From NCBI GenBank assembly GCA_039545355.1, contig BCJJ01000028.1, forward strand, positions 186,001 through 250,000: DNA of 64,000 bases, read 5' to 3'. The notes under the pieces are model-generated. The model had not been told where the DNA came from, did not search any database, and saw nothing but the letters and a program-made list of their open reading frames with translations. The DNA comes from Trichosporon coremiiforme (taxonomy: Eukaryota > Basidiomycota > Tremellomycetes > Trichosporonales > Trichosporonaceae). The position numbers and the translations under genes were made by a program. Positions 34,696 to 45,674 of this stretch are shown here, piece after piece; the first letter of the stretch is position 1; each line of letters opens with the position of its first letter.

Positions 34696-36525
34696 TTAGT
34701 TGATCTGGGGCATGGAGACGGCGGCGCGGCTCGAGAGCGAGTCCTGGTGGGGCCAGAGGGCGGTCGTGGTCTTGCGGACGGTGTAGAAGTCAAGGCCAGT
34801 CTTGCCGTAGAAGGGGATGTCGCCCATGAACGAGCCCTTGGAGCCGGACCAGTTGAACATGGGGAGGGGGACGGGGATGGCGACGTTGATGCCGATCTGT
34901 CCGGGCTCGGCCTGGATCTCGAACTTGCGCGCAGTGGCACCAGAGTTGGTGAAGATGGCGGCACCGTTGCCGTACTTGTTGGCGTTGATGATGTCAATCG
35001 CCTCGTCCATGGTCTCCGCAGAGATGATGTTGAGGACGGGGCCGAAGATCTCGTTCTTGTACGCCGACATGTTGGTGTCCACCTCGACAACAGTGGGGCC
35101 GACGAAGTTGCCGTTCGGGTACTCGGGGACGACGTGGCCACGGCCGTCGAGGAGGATCTTGCCGCCCTCCTTCTCAACAGAGCCGATGAGCGACTCGATG
35201 CGCTCACGGGCCTGGGGGGAGATGACCGGTCCGAGGTCAGCGCCCTCCTCGAAGCCGCCAGAGACCTTGAGGCCCTTGGCGCGCTCGATGAGCTCGGGGA
35301 TCCACTTGCGCGACTCGCCGACGAAGATGGCGACGGAAAGAGCCATGCAGCGCTGGCCGGCGGCACCGAAGGCGGCACCGGCGACGGCGTTGAGGGTAAG
35401 GTTCTTGTTGGCGTCGGGCATGATGACGGCGTGGTTCTTGGCACCGAGGTTGGCCTGGACACGCTTGCCCTGGACGATGGCACGGTCGTAGATGTGCTTG
35501 CCGGCGTTGTCACCACCGACGAACGAGATGGCCTTGATCTCGGGAGCGTCGCAGATGGCGTTGACAGTGTTGGCAGAGCCGTGGACGACGTTGAAGACAC
35601 CGTCGGGGAGACCGGCCTTCTTGCAGAGCTCGGCAATGATCATGGTGGCTCCGGGGTCACGCTCAGAGGGCTTGACAATGAGGGTGTTGCCGGTGACGGT
35701 GGCGAGGGCAGCCGACCAGAGGACGATCATGGCGGGGAAGTTGAAGGGGGTGATGGCGGCGGTGACACCGAGGGGGAGACGACGCGAGTAGGTGTCCATG
35801 TCGTTGGTGACCTCGAGCTTGTCACCGAGGAGGGTCGAGGTGATGGCGGTGGCAGCCTCGACGACCTGGAGACCACGGCCGACGTCGCCCTGAGCGTCGG
35901 CGAAGGTCTTGCCCTGCTCAAGAACAATTGACTTGGCGATGTCCGGGGTGTGCTCGCGGATGAGGTGGAGGAGCTCGAACATGACGCGCTGGCGGCGCAT
36001 GATCGAGGTGGTCGACCACGACTTGTACGCCTCGGCGGCGGCGTCAACGGCCTGCTGGAACTCCTCGGGGGTCGTCTCGGGGACACGGGTGACAACAGCC
36101 TGCGACGACTGGGAGGGTTAGCTTCTGGAGATCGAGATCTGTGCGCTCTGGGTACGCCGCCGTCCGTGTCCGTGTCTCCGGGTCGGGACCCGGAGGTCAC
36201 CGTCTGCTAGGTCCCAACACGGTTCCCCCGGCGCTCCCGGAGCTTCGGAACATGGCTTTGACGTTATCAGCTTATCTGTACTCACGGGGTCGCGAACCTC
36301 GAGCCAGTTCTTGGCCTTCGAGTCGGTGAACTGGCCACCGATGAAGTTCTTGGTGTTGCCGCCGGTGGCAGAGGTTCCGGCCCACTTGGACGAGACCTCA
36401 TCGGCGTACTGGCGGGCGATCTGGGAGAGGGCCGAGATCTCGGCGGCCTTGACGTTGGAGGCCGAGGAGGCGTAGCCGCGCGCGAGGCGGACGGTGGTGG
36501 GGGCGATGCGAGCGGACCTGAGCAT
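34696..36525 (-). CDS. ALDH6A1: Methylmalonate-semialdehyde dehydrogenase, mitochondrial
   Basis: A CoA-acylating aldehyde dehydrogenase that converts (methyl)malonate semialdehyde to propionyl- or acetyl-CoA in valine and pyrimidine catabolism. Two exons (36525-36286 and 36108-34696) give 550 residues. The N-terminus [20 protein letters not shown] is a good mitochondrial targeting sequence. Family features are [46 protein letters not shown], the nucleotide-binding [13 protein letters not shown], the active-site segment [11 protein letters not shown] with the catalytic Cys, and EIFGPVL. The C-terminal [14 protein letters not shown] is specific to MMSDH among ALDHs. The 177-nt intron is longer than most here. 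A 1185-nt plus-strand ORF that mirrors exon 2 is an antisense shadow. Confidence 0.95.
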
Positions 36526-37678
36526 TGCGAGTGAGTGGTGAGAGGGGAGGTTGGAAGAAGAGAAAGATGCCAGCTGGGGCGATATAAACGATTCCCTCTG
36601 TGCCAGGTACGCTCGACCTCTGCTATCTGCGCACAAAGGCAAGCTCCAGGCGAGCGAGGTACACCAGGCGGCACGGCCAGCCGCGCCCCCGCGCCCCAGG
36701 CTAAGTTGGGCCCGGCGCTCGGCTCGGATCTAATAGCCGAGCTTAGGCGAGATACAGCTCGGCAACGGTTTTTATCAGTGCCCACTGAATCCCTGAGCCC
36801 GCATCCTAATCAGCATTTCAAACTGTCGTCTAATCTTCAAATAGACGCCGTATACACCTCTTGGACCATGTTGAGTGCCGTGCCGTGTCGCGCCAGGACC
36901 ACGTTACGAGGACGGTCGGGTTAGCTTTTTTTTTCTGGGCAGTGGCTCAGCCAGCCTGGCATGGGCACTGACTCCCGCCACCAGCGCCTGCCCCGGTACC
37001 CCGCACGGCCAGGCGGCTCAGTTGTCTTGCCCACTTCGATGCAGGTTATGCAGCACCGTGCGGTGTACACGGTGGTGGTGGCGTCTAAGCGCTGCGTCGC
37101 TCGGTCTCGGTCCATTGTGTTCGCTTATCACACCAGCATCACTGAACAGTCGGACTGGCCGTGTCCAGCGCTCGCGCCCACACACGTGGAACAACAGCTG
37201 CGACAATGCATCAGAGTCCCGGCCCGCCCAGAACCAGCAGCGAATGGAGGCCAGCGCGCACCCAAGCACTAGGGTTAGGTGTGGGGAAGTGGACGCCCAT
37301 GTCGGGGTATCATTTTCGGCCACTCGGCTGTCTCGTCATGCCGATCTCTGGTGCCTCCACAGTATCTGCCGCCGGGTGCGGGGTCTGCGGCGCCAGCACC
37401 CAACAAACTTTCCACGGTCGGAGCACCGTCTGACACCAGCGGTCCCCACGCTGATGCATGCCGCTACTCGCTCTGTGCCAGCTACACGTTACATGATACA
37501 TTTCTTACATGGGTGGGAAACCTAAACTCCGCCGTTGACACATGGCTCACATGTACACATGCCTGCGTCTTATCCCCGTTCGCCGCCCTCATGCCGCTCT
37601 GCTCCGCCTGCCTCCTCCGTGCCGCGGCTGCCCCGCACATTGACCGCTCCGCCGAAAGCGATGAACGTGCTCCGCACA
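36526..37678. other. Intergenic, MMSDH promoter side to RNase H2A 3' side
   Basis: 1.15 kb. The first 100 bases are the MMSDH 5' leader, A/G-rich as read on the plus strand. A T9 run lies near 36926-36934. No ORF is credible. Confidence 0.5.
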
Positions 37679-38980
37679 TTACAGCTCACCCATGCCGCTG
37701 ACACCAAGATCGCGCCAAAGCTTCGGCCGCCCCTTATCCTCGCCCGTAAAGTACGAGGCCGCGGATGGCTGGGAGACATCGTCGGCCCACTGGCAGCTGT
37801 GCCCCTGCTTCTCGAGCAGCACCTTGACGGTCGCCCATGAGAATCGCACCATGCCCCGATAACCGAACACAGGGTCCAGCTGTTGGCGAAGGAATGCCTG
37901 TGTTTTGGGATCTGAAGTCAGCGAAGTCCTCCGCCAGCGTGCGTCACCGCGCGATGATTCGTCGCTCCGTTGTTCATGGTGCAGGTTGCCGCAAGCCGCA
38001 AGCCGCATCGGCACTTCGGCATAGCAGTATACGCAGCGCATGCAGCCTGCGTACTCACCAGATGGATAGCCGCTTCCGCGAATCAGCTCCTCAACCTCCT
38101 CGTCGCTGGCACCAGCGGATCCGGGCAACGGACCCTCAGCATCGACCCAGCCTTCAATGTATCGGTCGCGCGTGACTTTCGCGACAATCGAAGCCGCGCC
38201 AACAATCTTGAAGAGCGAGTCGGCCTTCGGGCATACCGTAAACCTGATCGTCGGGAACTCGGCAGACAGCTTGTCCTGCCACACCTGGGAGGGACCAAGG
38301 GCGTCGACGTAACACTGGCATTAGCTTACAGAACGGCGATGCCCTAGCTCTCAGAGAAGAGAACCATTGATGGAGAATGGGGCGGGAGAAAGTGTGAAGG
38401 AGAAGAGAAGGAAGAGGGTGAGGGAGGGAAAAGAAAGGGAAGTCTCACCTCTTGCACGTTGATTCCACGATCGAGCGCAGCTCGAATCAACCCCATTGTC
38501 GCGTCCTGCGCCTGCCGGTTCAGGTTTATGGGCACCTTGCGGAGCATCGCTGCCGAGATCGCTTGCGGAGCCAGCGTCGCAGAGGAGTAGCACAGCTCGG
38601 GGTGTACGTCAAACGATTCCCACAACGCCTGGCGCACTTGGGGTGTAAGGGCCTTGGAGTCTGCCTGTCAGCTCAGCTCTAGTAGACGAGCCTACCGTCG
38701 AAGCCGAGTCCCTCGAGCGTCGGCTTGAACGACATCGGACAGAATGCGCAGGCGTACACCATTGGTCCGAGAACGGCTGGGATGTCAGCTCATGCGTACA
38801 GTATAGCTATCGCAACAACTAGTCCAGAGACTCACGTCCTCGTCCAGCCTCGTCGATACCCATGATCCACCCGCCCTTGTTTGCATTGCTGCCCGGTGCC
38901 GCCTCGGGCGGCAGGACGGAGTGGAAGACGTATGAGTCTTGCAGTGCCGGAATGGGTTCGAGGTTGACTGGATCCATCAT
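37679..38980 (-). CDS. RNH201: Ribonuclease H2 subunit A (catalytic)
   Basis: The catalytic subunit of nuclear RNase H2, which removes ribonucleotides and RNA from RNA:DNA hybrids. Five exons, 38980-38836, 38776-38696, 38660-38449, 38314-38059 and 37911-37679, total 927 nt, giving 308 residues in frame. The type-2 RNase H signature MGIDEAGRGPVLGPMVYAC carries the catalytic Asp43-Glu44. DSKALTPQVRQALWE, then YVDALGPSQVW and PKADSLFKIVGAASIVAKVT follow in the eukaryotic order, and the C-terminal GYRGMVRFSWATVKVLLEK completes the fold. Two in-frame Met codons open the gene (38980 and 38977). Introns 3 (134 nt) and 4 (147 nt) are longer than average; intron 3 is C/T-rich on the sense strand. It is divergent from VPS41 by 238 bases. 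Confidence 0.95.
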
Positions 38981-39218
38981 CGCGTTTACTGCCTTCCTTC
39001 TTGCGTGTCGTAGCTGGTTGTTATTGCGACCTGTTGCCGCTCATGTCCAGCGACGCGTCGAAAACGAGGCGCGTCCCGCATTCTGATACCGCCATCGTCG
39101 GTGGAGGTCCCTTGACACCTCAATACCGACCACGTGGCGACCGGGACGTCATAGCTCGATGTTGTCACCTTCCCCCGATCGCTACCATTGACCTCTGATC
39201 TAGACAACTACAGAGGCC
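38981..39218. promoter_or_regulatory. Compact divergent promoter, RNase H2A and VPS41
   Basis: A 238-base head-to-head spacer that must carry both promoters. It includes one CACGTG core near 39130 (ACCACGTGGCG). No TATA box. Confidence 0.55.
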
Positions 39219-42200
39219 ATGCCGAAGAAGAACAAGCGCGCAAAGGCGAAGGCGAAGGCTAAGGCTGCGCCGCCGAAATCTGCGCCGCCACCGATAGAGC
39301 CTCAAGAGGAGACGCCGAGCTCGGAGAGCCAGGACAAGACGGACGTCCCTGAACAGCCGCCGAAAGGTAAGCTTCGCAGAGCCGGGCGTTTAAGCTAACA
39401 TGCAGCGGTGGAACAGAAGGCGGGAGCCGTGGGAAGAGACGAGAGGGGCACGACCGAGGACGGAGACGACGTACCTGCCGAGCCGAAGGCGAACGACAAG
39501 GCTGTTGACGCCACCCTGCCGGCCGCCGATCGGTCAAAGGAGGAAGAGAAGCTCGAGACGCCGACTGAGCCGCCAGCTGCGGAGCCGAGTCGGGATACTC
39601 CAGAAGGGAAGACTGAAGAGAAGGAGGAGGGGCCTGAGTCCCCAAACCCCAGTCAACCAGCCGAACTTCCCGAGGACGACAGCGCCCCGGACAGCTCCGA
39701 GGATGCCAGGGACGATGCCGCGGAAGCGACCGCTGAGGCTACATCGGTCGAGGACAAGGCGGATGATAGGGCAGCCCTTCCCAGTGTTAATGCTTCAAAG
39801 GTCGATCCTCCAAAAACCGAAAGCGTAGCGGACTCAGACAGCGACGCTACGGCTGAGGAGGAAGACAATGACGTCGATGTCAAAGAGGAAGAGGAAGAGG
39901 AGGCTGTCGGCAAGGTCGAGGAAGACGAGCGTGTCGGGGAGGACGAAGAGGATGACACCGATGGCGAGCCTGAGGACGACGAGGTAGATGAAAACGACGA
40001 GGACGAGGATGACAACGACGAGGACGATGCTGACGAGGACGAGGACGAGGACGAGGACGATGATGATGACGACGACGACGACGATGAGGACGAGGAGCCG
40101 TGAGTGGGATCCCCTTCCACGTCAACTGACCGCACAGAGTTCTCAAGTACGAGCGAGTGAAAAACCGGGTACCGGAGATCCTGGGCAAGGATAGTGCAAC
40201 TGCGCTGGACGTGTCATCCCGCGTTGTCGCGCTCGGAACTCAGAACGGCATGGTACATGTTCTCACGTATGAGGGAGGCAAGGTGAACTCGTTCCGACCA
40301 CACGCTGCCAATGTAACGGCCCTACGGCTAGACGAGGACAACGATTTTGTTGCGACAGCGAGCATGGAAGGTAAGTTGTCCTCTCTGCTGATAACTGACA
40401 TTCGGGCCGTGTCGTGATCCACTCGCTTACGAGCACCGAGTCGTACGCCTTCGACTATAAACGTCCAATGAACGCGATCGCGCTCGAGCCCGGCTTTGCG
40501 AAGAGCAAGAACCGACGTTTCGTGTGTGGCGGCATGCTCGGCAACCTCGTGCTGCAGGAGAAGGGCTGGCTCGGCTACCGCGAGCAGATTCTGCACTGGG
40601 GAGAGGGGCCGATCTGGGCGATCGAGTGGCGAGGGAACTTAATTGCGTGGGCTAATGACCACGGCGTTAAGATCTACGACACGGTTTCGCAGCAGCGGAT
40701 AGGATACATCGACCGAGGAGCCAACGCTCCGCGTGCCGAGTTGTTCAAGCCGACGCTCGTGTGGAAGGACGACCGGACACTCGTGATCGGCTGGGCGGAC
40801 TATGTGAAGGTCGTGCGCGTGCGTAACAGACCAAAGGGCCAGCAGGGATTGCCACCTCTTAGTATCGAGGTGCTCTCGGTCTGGGAGGTGGACTGCATGG
40901 TCGCTGGCTTGGCGCCGTATCACACGTCGGGCAACGTTATCCTCGCCTACATCCCGCCGGATACGTACGAGAACGAGGCGACGCAGGACCGCGCCGAGCA
41001 GCGGAGAAAGGCCGCGAACCGGCCAGAGCTGCGCATCATCGACCGCGGCGACGAGATCGCGGCCGATGAGCTTGCTGTCGCATCGTACGAGCTCTACGGC
41101 TGCAACGATTACCACCTCGCTGCATCCAAGCGGCAGGACGACGTCGACGTCTTCCTAGTTCTGACGCCGAGTGACCTCGTACTCGTCCAGCCTCGCGATG
41201 CCGCGGACCATATCGACTGGCTCGTCGATCGGGAACGCTACGAGGAAGCCCTCACCGCCGCCGAAGAATTACAAGCCAAGCATGGCGGCGCCCTCGACGT
41301 CCAGGCTATTGGACTCAAGTACATGCGCCACTTGGTCAGCGAAGAGAACTACGAGCAGGCGGCGTCACTCGCTCCGAAGGTCCTTCGCCACGACGCTGAG
41401 TTGTGGGAGAGCTGGATTTACAAGTTCGCCCAGCACAACCACCTCGAGGTAAGTTAATGACCTCCAAGCATAGCTGACATCAGGAAATCATCTCCCGGAT
41501 CCCTGTGAAGGATCCAGTGCTCAGTCCGGAGGTCTACGAGATGGTGCTGAATCACCTGCTGCTGAACGACAACACTGTGAGCTTTCATAACCGAGCGTAG
41601 CTGACGTCAGAAACTCCTCAGCACGGTCAAGGCGTGGCCGACGGACGTTTATGACAGCGATAAGGTTGTCTCTGCCGTCCAGAGTGAACTGGGCGCGACC
41701 AAGGACGACCCCGTGCTCCTTGAGGTGTTGGCCGAGCTGTATATCGGGCGCAACCAGCCCGCCCGTGCGCTGCCGTACTACCTGCGTCTGCGGAAGCCGA
41801 ACGTGTTCGACCTGATCCGCGACTACAACTTGTTCGATGCCGTGCGGGACCAGGCACTCCTGCTCATCGAGTTCGATCAGGAGCGAATCAAAAATGATTC
41901 GCAAGCTAAGGAGGGCAAGCACGGCGCGGCAATCGAGCTGCTCGTGAACCATGCCCTGGCAATTCTGGTAGATCTGCAACTATGGCCCTCGTTGGAGCCA
42001 ATGGCTGACGTACAGGTTGATCGGGTCGTGAAGCAGCTGTCGGCGAAGCCGCAGTACCTGTACATGTACCTCGACGGGCTGTTCGACGCGGACCCTGCGG
42101 CGTGCCAGCCGTACAGCGACGAGATGGTCTCCCTGTACGCAGAGTACGACCACTCGCGGCTGATGCCGTTCCTGCGCGCCTCGAACTTCTACGACCTGGA

Positions 42201-43070
42201 GCGCGCGCTGCGCATCTGCGAGACGCATGACTACGTCCACGAGACCGTCTTCCTGCTCGGCCGCATGGGCAACAACCTGAAGGCGCTGCACCTGATCATC
42301 GAGCGGCTGGGCGACGTGCGACTCGCGATCGATTTCGCAGAGGAACAGCGCGACGACGACCTCTGGGAGGCGCTACTCGCGCACTCGGAGACGCGGCCGG
42401 AATTTATTCGCGCGCTGCTCGAGCACGGAGGCGAAATCAATCCCATCCGCCTGATTCAGCGCATCAAGGAGGGGCTCGAGATCCCCGGTCTCAAGCCGGC
42501 CCTTGTCAAGGTGCTTCAGGCGTCGAACCTCAGCGTCACGCTACTCGAAGGCTGCCAACGCATCCTGAATGGCGACTGCAGCGGGCTCGCGATCAAGCTG
42601 CAGCGTGGCCAGGTGACTGGTGCTCACGCCACTCGTAAGTGCTCATCTTCCCATTCTACCCTCACCTGCGCTTCTTCGCTTAGCTGACTTTAGCCACCTC
42701 GACGTGCGCCGTGTGCGAGAAACCCCTGTTCGACGCCTCCAAGACGTCTGGCCCCGAATCCCTCGTGCTCGTCTATCTCTGCCGGCACCCCGTGCACGCG
42801 ACATGCGCGGTCCTGAACGACGACACGGAGCTCCCCGAGCGGCCCGAGAATGCGGCCGCGCTCCAGCTGCTGCTCACCGACAATGTGTTGAATGCGGCGC
42901 ACCTCTCGAGGCACCGCGCGCAGCAAGGCGCCCTCGGCTCCAAGCTCAGCTACGAAGCAATGGTGCGCGTGCGCGTTGGGCCGTGTCCTGTATGCGCGCA
43001 CGAGCGGGGCCAGAGGACGGGACAGCAGGACCGCATGGCTGTCGTTCCGGGACGGCCTATACTCGCGTGA
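39219..43070 (+). CDS. VPS41: VPS41, HOPS tethering complex subunit, with one non-canonical splice acceptor
   Basis: VPS41 tethers vesicles and endosomes to the vacuole via Rab7/Ypt7. Seven exons: 39219-39366, 39406-40099, 40138-40370, 40406-41448, 41484-41576, 41611-42634 and 42694-43070. They sum to 3612 nt, giving 1203 residues. An N-terminal Lys/Ala stretch and an extremely acidic Asp/Glu region (to about residue 281) precede the conserved start LKYERV. The beta-propeller shows VVALGTQNGMVHVL, then WRGNLIAWANDHGVKIYD and HIDWLVDRERYEEALTAAEE. The clathrin-repeat helices contain VKAWPTDVYD and YLYMYLDGLF. A C-terminal RING-like module has CAVC, HATC and CPVC. The exon 3/4 junction needs a GT-GG intron (40371-40405); the reading frame and the family alignment (ASMEG-RVVIHSL) both demand it. 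Confidence 0.9.
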
Positions 43071-44498
43071 TCATGAGTGTGAGTGGCCGCCTCATTCCGG
43101 CGTAAGACAGTGTCGGCACGAACGAGCCGGACAGCCGCTCGGCATGCTCGGCAGACAAGGGGTGAGGCGTGAGTGAGTCTCACGTCATGTCTCACACGTG
43201 CTGCGGGTATCCGAGCAGCGGCACGCGTGGAAGCAGTGCACGGGCCACCCGCAGACACAGCAGCGGGGTTATGTAAGAGTTGTATGCATAGAGTTACTGG
43301 AACGCTTTCGTCCCGATGCCGATGCAGTAAGAGTACGAGAGACAGGTCTCGTTACGTTGAATCCTTGTCCTTTCCATCAACCTTCCCTTCCCTTTGCATT
43401 GAGTTGAGGAAGCGAAGTGTGGGGAGAGGGGGCAAGGGGGGAATAATGTAAGAGGGGTAAGAGTAGAAGGAGAAAACAATATAGAAACTATGTACAGGTA
43501 TGAATAGTCCTTGAGATTTGTACCCAAATAAGATGGCAGTGTCCGTTTGTTTGGCGGCAAGCGCTTGCGGCTTGCGCGTGCAGTGTCCAGAGTTGTTGTT
43601 CGATGCGAAGTTGAGGGTTGAGGGTTGGGGCGAGGGGAGGGGAGGTTAGGGAAGGTCAAACAGCCGTGGAGCGAGTACGCTCGCCTGACCGAGTGCAGAG
43701 CGTGAGATCAAACTTGCTGAGCTCAAGAGAGGAGGGAGGAATAGAATAGCAGGGGAAGAAGGTTGGAAACAAGAGTCGAGTTCCGACGCGGCATGTGTAA
43801 GAGGATGGATGCCGTTGTTTCGCGTTTGCGACGAAAGCGCGGGATCGCGGGCCAGGGGGCCTTGTGTTTTCGCCCAACATCGCTCCCAGGGATCCAGCGG
43901 TCTCAGGCAGACGGGCTTCGGTCAAAGCTTCGAACGCTTGGAGCAGTTATGCCTACCGTGCATAGGCTAGGTCATGCCGACTCCGCGCTCTGAATTCGAT
44001 AGGGTTGGATGGCGAATGACTGCGGCCGTGGGACCATGTAGTCACTCCGCTCCACTCAGATTGCAGAAACGATAAGCAGCCTGGCAAGCAGCCTGGCATA
44101 CTGGCGACATTGGCGATCGGACTTGCGACTCGCCCGTCCAGGGCGAACCCGACTGCGCTGGATGTACAGTTGCGAACTGCGATTCCGGGCTGGCAGGCTG
44201 GCTCGAGGCTGAGACAAGTGGTGCCGTGTGTGGCGTGTCGTCGAATTCCGTGCCGTGGCTGTTCAGCCTGCCGCAGATATTGTGGTGCCTGGCGGCGTGC
44301 GCGGCGTCCTCTGCGGCTGTTTGGCTGTTTGTGTGGATGAAGGTGAGGCGTGAGGATGAGGCGTGTGAGGCGACATGAGGCTGGGGTGGGGGGAGCATGC
44401 AATGTTTGGAGCGGATGGTGCGAGACAGCCTAGACAATGCCACGAGGCAGCGCTGAAGCAAAGGGTTGTAGGCACGCTGTTGCAGCGCGGCATGAGGC
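43071..44498. other. Intergenic between VPS41 and the small membrane protein gene
   Basis: 1.4 kb between convergent genes. The block at 43390-43480 and 43610-43640 is G/A-rich. ORFs on both strands lack any domain. No RNA gene was recognised. Confidence 0.5.
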
Positions 44499-45080
44499 TT
44501 AGTGCAGATCGAGCACATGTTCGAGCACCGGACCGCTGCCCTCTGCCAGGTCCGTGACGAGGAGATGCAAGCTGCCCAGCGCGAGCGTGATAGTGCACAG
44601 CGCGAGGAGCGCCGCTACCCGCCTCGCAAGAGCGCTGGTGCCCTTGCCCTGCTCAGCAGCGACGGGAACAGGTAACTGCCTGCTGTCGCGCTTGACGAGG
44701 TCCCAGTTCGCAACGGAGGTTACAACTCCACCGATGCGGTTGAGAACCTCGAGATCCCAGTCGCCGACCTCGGCGGAGAGGACAGACGCAAAGGACGCGA
44801 ACACTCCGAAGATGGCGAGGAACACGGCCCACACGCCCGAGAAAAGGCGCATGATGTCGACACCTAGGGCGAAAGACGTCGCCTCGATGAAGCTCGGTTC
44901 CGGCTTGGCGGGGGCGAACTTGAAGCCGTAGGCGACGGAGAGGTGGCCGTTCGGGTGGAAGGTGTGTTGCCGCGCCTGAGAGATGATGAGCTGCGCGTAC
45001 GGCTCATTGATCGTTGGGGCGGGGGAGAGGACGATGGCCGGCGCACTGGCTGATGGAGGGAGGAGCGTGACGTCCTCCAT
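44499..45080 (-). CDS. Small predicted membrane protein, family unknown
   Basis: A single-exon ORF of 193 residues from the ATG at 45080. The frame continues upstream only through non-ATG codons and a C-rich leader. The first 60 residues are soluble and Pro/Ala-rich. A strong hydrophobic segment at about 79-101 (FSGVWAVFLAIFGVFASFAS) and a second at about 158-178 (ALLALCTITLALGSLHLLV) suggest two membrane spans around a loop containing NRIGGVVTSVANWDLVKRD. There is no signal peptide. Third codon positions are strongly GC-biased, like the known genes, which supports it being real. I recognise no family and assign no function. The minus-strand upstream region is a typical C/T-rich leader. Confidence 0.6.
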   Translation of the reverse strand: MEDVTLLPPSASAPAIVLSPAPTINEPYAQLIISQARQHTFHPNGHLSVAYGFKFAPAKPEPSFIEATSFALGVDIMRLFSGVWAVFLAIFGVFASFASVLSAEVGDWDLEVLNRIGGVVTSVANWDLVKRDSRQLPVPVAAEQGKGTSALARRVAALLALCTITLALGSLHLLVTDLAEGSGPVLEHVLDLH

Positions 45081-45648
45081 TTTGATTGACGCTATCGTAT
45101 GTCGACGGTCGGGGGTGGTGAGCGGTCGACAATGAGAGCCGGGGCGATGAGGAGGAGGTCGAGAGAGGAGAGGGAGAAGGTAGATAAAAGGGAGGAGGAG
45201 GTGAAGAACGACTGGACACTTGACAAACACCGAGCCAGCCTCCGAGCAGCGTGCGCGGGGACTGCAGAGGTATCGGGCGAAGAGGCGTCGGGCGCTGCGT
45301 TCGGAAGAATGGGGGTGTGAGGAAGGATGCCAAGGAGATGTCGAGATTACGTTGGGCGCTATTTTTCGGTGTCCAGATGGGTTGGTTCTGTGTACGCAGT
45401 CTTGGTCGCTGGCAGGCGGGATGCGTTCGCTCGTTCGCTCGCTCGTTCACTCTCGATGCTCGATCCCAGACGTGAAGACTTCAGACAAGCGCTGAGGGTT
45501 GCAGCATCCAGGAGTCAGCCGAGCCAGGGGCCAACGCAAATTGGTGTCACTACGTCAGAGCTTCAGAGCCGGCGTCGCAGGAACGGAGCAGGACGCGGGC
45601 AGAAATTGCAGGGTAATTTAGGGATTCCAGGGTTGGAGGAGGGGGCAA

Positions 45649-45674
45649 GGAAAGGGAAAGGGAAAGGGAAAGGG
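45649..45674. repeat. GGAAAG simple repeat, four units
   Basis: Four perfect GGAAAG hexamers plus GG, readable directly. Confidence 0.95.

Noticed and set aside
34524..35636. 370-codon Ser/Pro/Arg-rich minus-strand ORF
   Set aside because: Alternative frame of the MMSDH exon.
34747..35931. 394-codon plus-strand ORF
   Set aside because: Exact antisense of the MMSDH exon; it arises from GC-rich third positions and shows no domain.
39653..40135. Poly-Ser minus-strand ORF
   Set aside because: Antisense of the Asp/Glu-rich region of VPS41.
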